From: Bacteroidaceae bacterium
GTDB lineage: Bacteria; Bacteroidota; Bacteroidia; Bacteroidales; Bacteroidaceae
DNA: 64,000 nt
NCBI GenBank assembly: GCA_017465905.1
Contig: JAFTVE010000009.1
Span: 1-64,000 of the forward strand
Direction of reading: 5' to 3'
Made by a program: the position numbers and the translations under genes
Notes under the pieces: generated by a model
Told to the model about the DNA's origin: nothing
The model's input: the letters and a program-made list of their open reading frames with translations, nothing else
Databases searched by the model: none
Shown here: in pieces, positions 49,949-58,341 of the stretch
How the letters are laid out: each line of letters begins with the position of its first letter
Position numbering within the stretch: position 1 is the stretch's first letter

Positions 49949-51028
49949 TTACTTCTGTTCTGCAAGCTTAGCCCGGCGCTTTGTTTCCTTTGTAGACCAG
50001 CGTTGCAAGCGTTTATACTCTTTCTTGGTGAGGCGCATGAATGAGCCGTGCTGCGGACCTGTGACACCTTCTATATTCACGGGGTCAGAGAAGTTGCGCA
50101 GGTACTTGTCGGCCTTGCAGATGCGGTAGTTCTTAGGCTTTGACGAGTATTCGATGTAGGCTACACGCCAAGTGTCGTCGCCCATGAGCTGGAAAGCTGA
50201 AGAGCCTTCACACTTCTTGCGTCCCTCGAAATCAACGTAGTCATCCTCAATGGGTTCTCCCCAAGGACCATGCAGTGAAGAGGCTGTAGCGGTGTATATA
50301 CCCGGCTTGCCACCCTCCTTCTTGATAAGCATATGGTAGAGACCGTCGCTCTCCAAGTAGTTGATGTCGGCATCAATGGTGGCATAGCCCCAGTCGAAGA
50401 GGAGCTGCGGTTTGGTGAGGCGAGTGAACGACTTGTCGGCATAGGAGTAATACATGCGGTCATACTGCTCCTCCTCACGGTTGAGCATGGAGTAGTAAAT
50501 CATATAGCCACCCTTTTCTCCATCGGGCCACTGATAATCGGGATTCCAGAATATCTGTGGTGCCCAAACTCGGTCAATAGTACTGAAATCTCTGTACACG
50601 TCCGGTGCTTCGGGATTACAGAAGATTGCTGGGCCTTGTCGGAAGTCAAAGGTAACAGATTCCCAATGGATGAGGTCGCGACTGCGTAGGAGGTCAATGC
50701 CATAGTTGTCCCACACCTTTGACTTGCGCACACACATATCCGTGGTCACCATCACGTATCCTTTGCCATTATAGGAGCGAGCGATGAAAGCATCGCGGGT
50801 GCCTCCCTCTATACGGGCATGTTCCTCGGGGTCAAAGATAGGGTCGCCACCAATGACATCTTCGTAATGATAACCGTCACGACTAAGGGCATAGGCGGTA
50901 TATTCGCCACGATCGCTCATATGGCAATAAAGGTATCCATAGTTTCCTTTCTGAAGGTTCTGTGCCTGCACACCTGTGCTAAGAGCAAGGAGCAGAGCTC
51001 CAATAAGAGTTGTTCTTCTCATGGTCAA
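49949..51028 (-). CDS. Secreted glycoside hydrolase, GH43-like beta-propeller
   Basis: 359 residues with a signal peptide (MRRTTLIGALLLALSTGVQAQ). The pattern of short blades (YLYCHMSDRGEYTAYALSRDG, IEGGTRDAFIARSYNGKGYVMVTTD, LLRSRDLIHWE, RVWAPQIFWNPDYQWPDG, EGSSAFQL) is that of five-bladed propeller arabinofuranosidase/xylosidase-like proteins of GH43. WAPQIFWN and the RD and EGS acidic spots fit the catalytic triad regions. Substrate not determined. An ATG at 51022 is an alternative start. 14 bp after the alkaline phosphatase stop; likely co-transcribed. Confidence 0.8.
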   Translation of the reverse strand: MTMRRTTLIGALLLALSTGVQAQNLQKGNYGYLYCHMSDRGEYTAYALSRDGYHYEDVIGGDPIFDPEEHARIEGGTRDAFIARSYNGKGYVMVTTDMCVRKSKVWDNYGIDLLRSRDLIHWESVTFDFRQGPAIFCNPEAPDVYRDFSTIDRVWAPQIFWNPDYQWPDGEKGGYMIYYSMLNREEEQYDRMYYSYADKSFTRLTKPQLLFDWGYATIDADINYLESDGLYHMLIKKEGGKPGIYTATASSLHGPWGEPIEDDYVDFEGRKKCEGSSAFQLMGDDTWRVAYIEYSSKPKNYRICKADKYLRNFSDPVNIEGVTGPQHGSFMRLTKKEYKRLQRWSTKETKRRAKLAEQK

Positions 51029-51042
51029 AATGCTTTTGATTA

Positions 51043-52467
51043 TTATTTAGCCTTATCATAGCCTGCTATGGCAGCTATTCGTTTGGGGATATCGGTATTG
51101 TCCATCTGCCCGGTAAACTGTTCGGCTCCATTGCCAATGGCAAAGATGGGAACGTAGGCCGCTGTATGCGATCCTACAGGCCATGACACCATGGCTATAC
51201 GGTCGAGGATGCGCACTGCCAATGCAGAGATGGGTTCATCACGATAGTAGAGGCTCTCGGCCATCTTCACATTCTTCTCGCCAGTAAATGAGCGCTCAAA
51301 CTCGTTGCGAAGAGCCTGCTCGTCACGTTCGCGGAGCTGTACAGTATCCCAAAATCCGAAGTTCTCCTTCAAGGCATCCTTCATCTGCTCCCAAGTGACA
51401 TTATCCTTTGTCTCATGACGCATGCGGTTAACGATACGTGAAAAACCTGCCTGGCTCACCTTCTGAGCCTGCAAAGCGCCGAAGCGCAGTTCATATGATC
51501 CATTACCAAGGGTGAACCCGCCAGTCTCATGGTCGGCACTGATGACAATGAGTGTCTCCTTCGGGTGTTGCTTGTAGAACTCGTAAGCTACGCGGATAGC
51601 ATTGTCGAAGTCTACCGTTTCATGCAACGCAGCAGCGGCATCGTTGGCATGGCAAGCATAGTCAATCTTGCCACCCTCAACCATGAGGAAGAAACCCTTC
51701 TTATGACGCTTATCGTAGAGATGGTCAATGGCAGCAGTAGTAATCTGTGTGAGCGTAAGGTCACCCTCACGGGCATCAATGGCATAGGGAAGCGTATTCT
51801 CCACAGCTCCATGCTTCTGTATGAGCAGAACCTTATCAGCCTCAGCCGCCTTTGTCTCATACTCGTCGTAGCCGCGAACAATGGTATATCCAGCTTCACT
51901 GATAAGGTCATAAAGCTGCGGAGCTGTATGGTTGTGAGGATTGACATTCTCGGCCAGATCGCCTCCAGCAAAGAAGTCGAAGCCCGAGGTCGCCAGTTGG
52001 GTACCTATTTCATAGTAGTCGTTACGACTTCTTTGATGTGCATAGAACGAAGCCGGAGTGGCATGATTGACGGTCACACTAGTTGTGATACCTACCTTGG
52101 CGCCATAGCGATGGGCCATCTCGGCTATGCTGGTCACGGGAGTAGCCTCATCGGCAGCCATACCGATGACCCCATTGTTGGTTTTATGCCCAGTAGCCAA
52201 TGCAGTACCTCCGGCTGCCGAATCGGTTACATCAGAACTGGCCGAGTATGAGGTGGCTATACCCGTGTAAGGGAACTGGGCAAAACAAAGGGGTGTGATA
52301 CCCAATTCGCCCTCGCATGAGCGGAGATAATACTGGGTAGCAACGACCTGATTGAGTCCCATACCGTCGCCAATAAAGAAGAATACATACTTGGGAGCCT
52401 TGGCAAAGCCCATCAGACAACAGCACAAGCAAAGTGCTATGACTGATATAAATCTATTATTTTTCAT
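51043..52467 (-). CDS. phoA: Alkaline phosphatase
   Basis: 474 residues, signal peptide MKNNRFISVIALCLCCCLMGFAKA. Metal-dependent phosphomonoesterase of the periplasm: Asp in FFIGDGMG, nucleophile Ser83 in SSDVTDSAAGG, and metal-binding DHETGG and KIDYACHANDA (His) motifs. Lacks the extra disulfide-rich insert of E. coli PhoA. Follows argC by 31 bp on the same strand, so it may ride on the argR-argC transcript. Confidence 0.92.
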   Translation of the reverse strand: MKNNRFISVIALCLCCCLMGFAKAPKYVFFFIGDGMGLNQVVATQYYLRSCEGELGITPLCFAQFPYTGIATSYSASSDVTDSAAGGTALATGHKTNNGVIGMAADEATPVTSIAEMAHRYGAKVGITTSVTVNHATPASFYAHQRSRNDYYEIGTQLATSGFDFFAGGDLAENVNPHNHTAPQLYDLISEAGYTIVRGYDEYETKAAEADKVLLIQKHGAVENTLPYAIDAREGDLTLTQITTAAIDHLYDKRHKKGFFLMVEGGKIDYACHANDAAAALHETVDFDNAIRVAYEFYKQHPKETLIVISADHETGGFTLGNGSYELRFGALQAQKVSQAGFSRIVNRMRHETKDNVTWEQMKDALKENFGFWDTVQLRERDEQALRNEFERSFTGEKNVKMAESLYYRDEPISALAVRILDRIAMVSWPVGSHTAAYVPIFAIGNGAEQFTGQMDNTDIPKRIAAIAGYDKAK

Positions 52468-52498
52468 AAGTTGTGATTGGTAACTGATAATACCTTTA

Positions 52499-53467
52499 TT
52501 AATATGCTGTCGCTTTTAGGTTGAGGCCAGTAGTCTCTTCGAGATTGAAGAGCAGATTCATGTTGTGTACCGCTTGACCACTAGTGCCCTTGAGCAGATT
52601 GTCAATACAGGAGGTAATAAGCAACATGTCGCCGTGCTTCTCCAGATGGATGAGGCACTTGTTGGTGTTGACGACCTGCTTCAGGTCTATGTTGTCAGGA
52701 GTAATGTGAGTAAACGAGTCCTCGGCATAGTAGTCGGTATACAGCTGATTAAGTTCCTCGATGGAGACCTTGTTCTTCACCATGATGGTACAGAAGATAC
52801 CACGTGTAAAATTACCGCGATAGGGCACGAAATGGATAGCCGAGCTGAAGCTACTCTGCAACTGGTTCAGCGATTCGCGAATCTCCGGCAAATGCTGGTG
52901 GGTAAAGGGCTTGTAAATACTTACATTATTGTTGCGCCAGCTGAAGTGAGTCATCGATGAGGGTTTGTGTCCTGTGCCTGTACTACCGATAATGGCATGC
53001 ACATAGATATCGTCGCCCAACATGAGATTCTTGGCAAGTGGCAGCAAACCGAGAGTGACGCAGGTGGCAAAGTTACCCGGATTGGCCACATAGCGACTGC
53101 TGCAGATGGCACGGCGGTTCAACTCAGGGAGTCCATAGATGAAGTCGTTGCCCTCATCCTTGAGGCGGAAGGCACGGGAGAAGTCTATAATTTTCAGTTT
53201 CTCGGGTATCTTGTTCGTTTCCATAAACTGCCGGCTCTCCTCAGCATCGGTGCAGAGAAAGAGCAGGTCAATCTTGTCCAGCTCAGGCTCTTCGGCAAAC
53301 TGCAATTCTGTTTCGCCATAAAGTCCTCGATGCACCTCATGGATATATTGACCGCTATTACCTCGGCCAGTAATGAACACCAATAGTACATCGGGATGAT
53401 TGAGCAGAAGACGGATAAGTTCACCACCCGTAAATCCCGCTCCTTCTATGATTCCAGTCTTTATCAT
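52499..53467 (-). CDS. argC: ArgC-like N-acyl-gamma-glutamyl-phosphate reductase, catalytic Cys replaced by Asn
   Basis: 322 residues matching ArgC over its full length: NAD(P)-binding IIEGAGFTGGELIRLLLNHPD, FIYGLPELNRR, the catalytic-loop region VANPGNFATCVTLGL, HFSWRNNN and the C-terminal INLKQVV-like block DNIDLKQVVNTNKCLIHLEKHGD. In ArgC/Asd-type enzymes the nucleophile is the Cys of NPGC; here the codon at 53072-53074 is AAC (Asn132). The next Cys is Cys136. Also Gly to Glu in the nucleotide-binding loop (IIEGAG). It follows argR by 35 bp. The rest of the usual Bacteroides arg operon (argG, argD) is absent. Activity is doubtful. Confidence 0.82.
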   Translation of the reverse strand: MIKTGIIEGAGFTGGELIRLLLNHPDVLLVFITGRGNSGQYIHEVHRGLYGETELQFAEEPELDKIDLLFLCTDAEESRQFMETNKIPEKLKIIDFSRAFRLKDEGNDFIYGLPELNRRAICSSRYVANPGNFATCVTLGLLPLAKNLMLGDDIYVHAIIGSTGTGHKPSSMTHFSWRNNNVSIYKPFTHQHLPEIRESLNQLQSSFSSAIHFVPYRGNFTRGIFCTIMVKNKVSIEELNQLYTDYYAEDSFTHITPDNIDLKQVVNTNKCLIHLEKHGDMLLITSCIDNLLKGTSGQAVHNMNLLFNLEETTGLNLKATAY

Positions 53468-53502
53468 ATTGTGTTGTCGTGATTGTTTGTTCGTTGCAAT
53501 TC

Positions 53503-53982
53503 TTACATTTCCATTCCAGGAATGATGGGGCTCAGATGTGCCAACACCTCCTCGTGACTGCAGCCCTCCTTGATAACAAGTAAAATGGTGTCATCACCAG
53601 CAACTGTAGCCAGCACACTCGGCAGTTCATGTTCGTCAATGTCGTATGCAACACCTCCGGCATAGCCTGGACGAGTCTTTATAACAGCAATATTGGCCGA
53701 AAAACTGATGGAGACAAAGCCGTTGCGCACCTGCTGTTCGCGAACAGCTTTTCCCTTAGTAATACGCTTGTAGAGCGGATTACTGGGCAATATATATACA
53801 TAGGAGCCGTCTACAGCCGTCGTCTTAGCCACTTTCAGTTGCTTCAAGTCGCGTGACAATGTAGCCTGCGTAAGGTCGAAACCTTGCGCATAAAGGCGCT
53901 TCAACAATTCATCCTGACTCCCAATACGCTCATTGGCTATGATAAGGCGGATAGCATTCAGTCTGTTCAGTTTATTCTTCAT
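53503..53982 (-). CDS. argR: Arginine repressor
   Basis: 159 residues. N-terminal winged helix (RLNAIRLIIANERIGSQDELLKRL, SRDLKQLKV) and C-terminal arginine-binding/oligomerization domain with VAGDDTILLVIKEG. Start at 53982 (MKNKLNRLN) preferred over 54006 because the -7 box TATCTTTG at 54019-54026 leaves a usable leader. Controls arginine genes, here only argC. Confidence 0.93.
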   Translation of the reverse strand: MKNKLNRLNAIRLIIANERIGSQDELLKRLYAQGFDLTQATLSRDLKQLKVAKTTAVDGSYVYILPSNPLYKRITKGKAVREQQVRNGFVSISFSANIAVIKTRPGYAGGVAYDIDEHELPSVLATVAGDDTILLVIKEGCSHEEVLAHLSPIIPGMEM

Positions 53983-54018
53983 TCCGATACGGTATTGACA
54001 TATCAACTTCTAAGAGCA

Positions 54019-54026
54019 CAAAGATA
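54019..54026 (-). promoter_or_regulatory. -7 box (TATCTTTG) of argR-argC
   Basis: Minus-strand box 36 nt upstream of the chosen argR ATG. Confidence 0.6.
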
Positions 54027-54129
54027 AAAGTTTATTTATAGATATGCAAAAATGTAATAATTTTTCAAATTATTTGGTTCAAAAGACTGAAAAAACGCGA
54101 AAAATCATGGCAGAACAAGAAAAACAAAT

Positions 54130-54137
54130 TATATTTG
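54130..54137 (+). promoter_or_regulatory. -7 box (TATATTTG) of rhaBAT
   Basis: TATATTTG 41 nt upstream of the rhaB ATG; divergent to argR. Confidence 0.55.
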
Positions 54138-54178
54138 CTTGCTAAAACATTAAATCTAATCACCTAAACGTAGATTAT

Positions 54179-55651
54179 ATGGAACAAACACATTTCTTCG
54201 CGGTAGACCTCGGTGCCACGAGTGGACGCACCATTTTGGGTACGCTCTCCGAGGCTGGCCTTGAGCTACGCGAACTCACCCGCTTCCCCAATCATATCAT
54301 TGAGACTGGCGGACACTTCTTCTGGGACATCTATGCCCTATACAACGAAATCATCGGCGGTCTTAAAGTAGTGGCCCGCGAAGGTATTGAAATTACTTCG
54401 GTAGGTATCGATACCTGGGGCGTCGACTTCGCCTTCATTGGCAAGGACGGCGGTCTGCTGCGCAACCCCTACTGCTACCGCGACCCCCATACGGTAGGGA
54501 TGATGGAAGAGTACTTCAAACAAGTGCCCAAGGAGCACGTATATGACCTTACGGGCATCCAGTTCATGAACTTCAACTCGCTTTTCCAGCTCTACACCCT
54601 GCACCGTGCAGGCGACAGTGCCTTGGAAGCAGCCGACAAGATTCTCTTCGTGCCCGATGCTCTTTCCTATATGCTGACAGGCGAGAAGGTGACAGAGTAT
54701 ACCATTGCATCGACCTCACAGATACTCAACCCTCGCACCAAGCAGATGGAGCAGGAGTTGCTCGACGTGTGTGGTGTACGTGCCGAGCAGTTTGGGCGCT
54801 TCGTATTCCCCGGCGAGCAGATCGGTGTGCTCAGCGAGGAGATACAGCGCCAGACAGGCCTTGGCGCCATCCCTGTGATTGCCGTAGCCGGTCACGATAC
54901 CGCATCGGCCGTAGCTGCCGTGCCAGCCATGAGCGAGCGCTTCGCCTACTTGAGCTCAGGCACTTGGTCGCTGATGGGTATCGAGGTGAAAGACGCCATC
55001 ATCAACGCCGAGAGCTTCGACAAGAATTTCACCAACGAAGGCGGCGTAGAAGGTACTACCCGCTTCCTGAAGAATATCTGTGGTATGTGGCTCCTGGAGC
55101 GCTGCCGCAAGGAATGGACAGAGGACTACTCATACAGTGCACTCATCGATGCAGCCCTGGCAGTACCCGCCTTCCGCAGCATCATCAACCCCGATGCGCC
55201 CTGCTTCGCTAACCCCACCTCCATGATTGAGGCTATCAAGCAGTACTGCCGCGAGACCTCACAGCCCGTGCCCGAGACCTATGGCGAGCTCACCCGCTGC
55301 ATCTTCGACAGCTTGGCCCTGCGCTACCGTCAGGTGTTCGGCTATCTGCAACAGATGGCTCCGTTCCCCATCGAGGCACTGCATGTTATCGGTGGCGGCT
55401 CGCGCAACAACCTTCTCAACCAGTTCACCTGCAACGCCGTAGGCGTACCCGTAGTAGCTGGTCCGAGCGAATGCACTGCTATCGGCAACATCATGCTGCA
55501 GGCCAAGGCTGCAGGCATCGTGGAGGATATCGCAGCCATGCGTCGCCTCATCGCGGCTTCTATAGAGACCGCCACCTTCACTCCCGAAGATGCCGAGGCT
55601 TGGGAGAAGGGATATGAGCAGTATCTGAAGGTGTATAGAGAAGACATTTAG
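54179..55651 (+). CDS. rhaB: L-rhamnulokinase
   Basis: 490-residue FGGY-family kinase, phosphorylates L-rhamnulose at O-1. Phosphate-1 motif DLGATSGR, GIDTWGVDF, GHDTASAVAAVPA and the adenosine motif GGGSRNNLLNQ are present. First gene of rhaB-rhaA-rhaT; 38 bp to rhaA. Confidence 0.95.
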   Translation: MEQTHFFAVDLGATSGRTILGTLSEAGLELRELTRFPNHIIETGGHFFWDIYALYNEIIGGLKVVAREGIEITSVGIDTWGVDFAFIGKDGGLLRNPYCYRDPHTVGMMEEYFKQVPKEHVYDLTGIQFMNFNSLFQLYTLHRAGDSALEAADKILFVPDALSYMLTGEKVTEYTIASTSQILNPRTKQMEQELLDVCGVRAEQFGRFVFPGEQIGVLSEEIQRQTGLGAIPVIAVAGHDTASAVAAVPAMSERFAYLSSGTWSLMGIEVKDAIINAESFDKNFTNEGGVEGTTRFLKNICGMWLLERCRKEWTEDYSYSALIDAALAVPAFRSIINPDAPCFANPTSMIEAIKQYCRETSQPVPETYGELTRCIFDSLALRYRQVFGYLQQMAPFPIEALHVIGGGSRNNLLNQFTCNAVGVPVVAGPSECTAIGNIMLQAKAAGIVEDIAAMRRLIAASIETATFTPEDAEAWEKGYEQYLKVYREDI

Positions 55652-55689
55652 ACCAAGAATGAATAACAACTTTTAAAAATAGAATCAAT

Positions 55690-56943
55690 ATGAAAGAAGA
55701 ACTTATTTTGAAATCGTATGAGATTGCAAAGGAGCGCTACGCAGCTCTTGGTATTGACACAGACAAGGTGTTGGAACAGTTGCAGGACTTCCACCTCAGC
55801 ATGCACTGCTGGCAGGCCGATGATGTGAAGGGCTTTGAAGTACAGGCAGGTGCTCTCTCTGGCGGTATCCAGTCTACCGGCGACTTCCCCGGTGCAGCAC
55901 GCAACATCGACGAGCTCCGTCAGGATGTGCTGAAGGCAAAGTCACTCATCCCCGGTACTCACCGTCTGAACCTCCACGAGATCTATGGCGACTTCCAGGG
56001 CAAGGTAGTAGACCGCGACGAAGTATCTGTAGAGCATTTCCAGAGCTGGATTGACTGGGGTAAGGAGCACGACACCAAGCTCGACTTCAACTCCACCTCT
56101 TTCTCACATCCGAAGAGCGGTAACCTCTCACTCTCTAACCCCGACAAGGGCATCCGCGACTTCTGGATCGAGCATAGCAAGCGCTGCCGCGACATCGCCA
56201 ATGCGATGGGTGAGGCACAGGGCGACCCCTGTATCATGAACCTCTGGGTACACGACGGCTGCAAGGACGTAAGCGTAAACCACGCTCTCTACCGCAACTT
56301 GCTGAAGCAGTCACTCGATGAGATCTTCGCCAAGGAACAGCCCATGATGAAGGATTGTATCGAGGGTAAGGTATTCGGTATCGGTCTCGAGAGCTTCACC
56401 GTAGGTTCACACGATTTCTACACCGCATACGCAGCCAAGAACGACAAGATCCTGACCATCGACACCGGCCACTATCATCCCACCGAGAGCCCTGCCGACA
56501 AGGTGAGCGCCGTACTTCCCTTCGTGAAGGAACTCATGCTCCACGTATCACGTCCCGTACGTTGGGATTCTGACCACGTGACCATCATGGACGACCCCAC
56601 ACAGGAACTCTTCTTCGAAATCGTACGTGCCGGTGCTCTTGACCGCGTACACTACGGCCTCGACTTCTTCGACGGCTCAATCAACCGTATAGGTGCTTAT
56701 GTTATCGGTTCACGCTCGGCACAGAAGTGCATGCTCCGCGCATTGCTCGAACCGAAGGAGTTGCTCGCTCAGTACGAACTCGCAGGCGAAGGTTACAAGC
56801 TCCTCGGCGTTATGGAAGAGCAGAAGGCTATGCCTTGGCAGGCAGTATACGACATGTTCTGCTTGAAGAACAATGTGCCCGTAGGCGACGCCTTCATCGC
56901 AGAGATTGCCAAGTACGAGGCTGAGGTAACAAGCAAGAGATAA
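55690..56943 (+). CDS. rhaA: L-rhamnose isomerase
   Basis: 417-residue TIM-barrel metalloenzyme that converts L-rhamnose to L-rhamnulose. LNLHEIYGDF, NLWVHDGCKD, GLESFTVGSHDFYTAYAAKNDK and DTGHYHPTE carry the metal and substrate ligands. 108 bp to rhaT, bridged by a perfect 16-bp inverted repeat. Confidence 0.96.
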   Translation: MKEELILKSYEIAKERYAALGIDTDKVLEQLQDFHLSMHCWQADDVKGFEVQAGALSGGIQSTGDFPGAARNIDELRQDVLKAKSLIPGTHRLNLHEIYGDFQGKVVDRDEVSVEHFQSWIDWGKEHDTKLDFNSTSFSHPKSGNLSLSNPDKGIRDFWIEHSKRCRDIANAMGEAQGDPCIMNLWVHDGCKDVSVNHALYRNLLKQSLDEIFAKEQPMMKDCIEGKVFGIGLESFTVGSHDFYTAYAAKNDKILTIDTGHYHPTESPADKVSAVLPFVKELMLHVSRPVRWDSDHVTIMDDPTQELFFEIVRAGALDRVHYGLDFFDGSINRIGAYVIGSRSAQKCMLRALLEPKELLAQYELAGEGYKLLGVMEEQKAMPWQAVYDMFCLKNNVPVGDAFIAEIAKYEAEVTSKR

Positions 56944-56960
56944 ATGGAATTCTAAACTGT

Positions 56961-57032
56961 GAATTATGAATTATGAGCGGAGACGACACCGAATCATCTG
57001 CGGGTGGCTCTCTGTTTCATAATTCATAATTC
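56961..57032. repeat. 16-bp perfect inverted repeat between rhaA and rhaT
   Basis: GAATTATGAATTATGA at 56961-56976 and its exact complement at 57017-57032, 40-nt spacer. Likely a hairpin in the rha transcript (mRNA processing or a dispersed repeat). Confidence 0.6.
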
Positions 57033-57051
57033 AATTTTCATCATTATTCAC

Positions 57052-58089
57052 ATGAACATTCTAATCGGACTATTAATCATTGCCGTCGGCGCTTTCTGCC
57101 AGTCGAGTTGCTACGTCCCCATCAATAAGATCAAGAAATGGTCGTGGGAGTCGTACTGGATTGTGCAGGGCGTGTTCGCATGGCTTGTATTCCCGCTCTT
57201 GGGTGCGCTCCTCGCTGTGCCCAGCGGACATAGCTTGGGCGAGCTGTTCGGTGCAGCCCCCTCGTTCAACATCTGGATGACCGTGCTCTTCGGCGTGCTG
57301 TGGGGCGTGGGTGGTCTCACCTTCGGTCTCTCGATGCGCTACCTCGGCGTTGCGCTGGGCCAGTCTATTGCCCTAGGTACTTGCGCAGGTCTCGGCACCA
57401 TCATGGGCCCCGTACTGCTCAATGCCTTCTTCCCCGAACTCAACGCCCTGCAGTCGCTCACCTTCGCCGTTATCATGGGCGTGGTGGTGACCCTGCTCGG
57501 TATCTCTATTATTGGTATTGCCGGTTCCATGAAGTCGGCCTCACTCTCCGAGGAGGAGAAGAAGGCGGCTGTCAAGGACTTCAACTTCCCCAAGGGCCTT
57601 GCCATCGCACTGTTGGCAGGTTTCATGAGTGGCTGCTTCAACGTAGGCCTTGAGTTTGGTAAGGATATCCACTTCGGTGAGCTCACCGACCCCATGTTCC
57701 GCACCCTGCCCGCTACGTTGCTCGTCACCATGGGTGGTTTCGTCACCAATGCCATCTACTGCTTCTATCAGAATCAGAAGAACAAGACCTGGAGCGACTA
57801 TAAGATGGGCTCCGTATGGGGCAACAACCTCCTATTCTGCGCCCTGGCCGGTATCCTCTGGTACAGCCAGTTCTTCGGTCTCTCCCTGGGTCGTAGCTTC
57901 TTCGAGGCTGGTGGCACTATGGACACCCTCGCCTTCTGCATCCTGATGGCCTTGAACGTCACCTTCTCCAACGTGTGGGGTATCATCCTCAAGGAGTGGA
58001 AGGGTTGCTCACGCAAGACCATCGTGGTGCTCATCATCGGCATCGTGGTACTGATAGCCTCATCATTCCTGCCGCAGTTCATCGGATAA
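57052..58089 (+). CDS. rhaT: L-rhamnose/H+ symporter
   Basis: 345-residue inner membrane transporter with 10 TM segments of the DMT/RhaT group. MNILIGLLIIAVGAFCQSSCYVPINKIKKWSWE is the RhaT start. Third gene of rhaB-rhaA-rhaT. Neither rhaD (aldolase) nor an AraC-type regulator follows, so the rest of the pathway is elsewhere. Confidence 0.93.
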   Translation: MNILIGLLIIAVGAFCQSSCYVPINKIKKWSWESYWIVQGVFAWLVFPLLGALLAVPSGHSLGELFGAAPSFNIWMTVLFGVLWGVGGLTFGLSMRYLGVALGQSIALGTCAGLGTIMGPVLLNAFFPELNALQSLTFAVIMGVVVTLLGISIIGIAGSMKSASLSEEEKKAAVKDFNFPKGLAIALLAGFMSGCFNVGLEFGKDIHFGELTDPMFRTLPATLLVTMGGFVTNAIYCFYQNQKNKTWSDYKMGSVWGNNLLFCALAGILWYSQFFGLSLGRSFFEAGGTMDTLAFCILMALNVTFSNVWGIILKEWKGCSRKTIVVLIIGIVVLIASSFLPQFIG

Positions 58090-58118
58090 GGAATCGGTCA
58101 AAAAAGATAATCCAATCA

Positions 58119-58152
58119 AGAGGGTGCGTCAACTGGCGCACCCTCTTTTTCT
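58119..58152 (+). terminator. Rho-independent terminator of rhaBAT
   Basis: AGAGGGTGCG pairs with CGCACCCTCT, 8-nt loop, followed by a T-run. Confidence 0.8.
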
Positions 58153-58251
58153 TCATCCGCACCATTCTTAAAGGAATGCAATAGCTGCTTGGCACATGGA
58201 GAGCATGCTTTATCCTCTTCACAAACGGTTGAATCTATTAGCATTACGAAT

Positions 58252-58269
58252 TGTAAGTTTTTTGTAAGT
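58252..58269 (+). promoter_or_regulatory. Two heptamer direct repeats, 11-bp period (TGTAAGT class)
   Basis: TGTAAGT at 58252 and 58263, exactly 11 bp apart. The second ends 32 bp upstream of the -7 box TATATTTG (58302-58309). Confidence 0.6.
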
Positions 58270-58301
58270 CCCTTTTTGATGCTATATTGTGCGATAAAGT
58301 G

Positions 58302-58309
58302 TATATTTG
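58302..58309 (+). promoter_or_regulatory. -7 box (TATATTTG) of regulator B
   Basis: TAnnTTTG box 32 nt upstream of the ATG at 58342; no strong -33 at 19-21 bp. Confidence 0.6.
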
Positions 58310-58341
58310 CATTGCATTAACAAGACAGAACTTTACAGACG

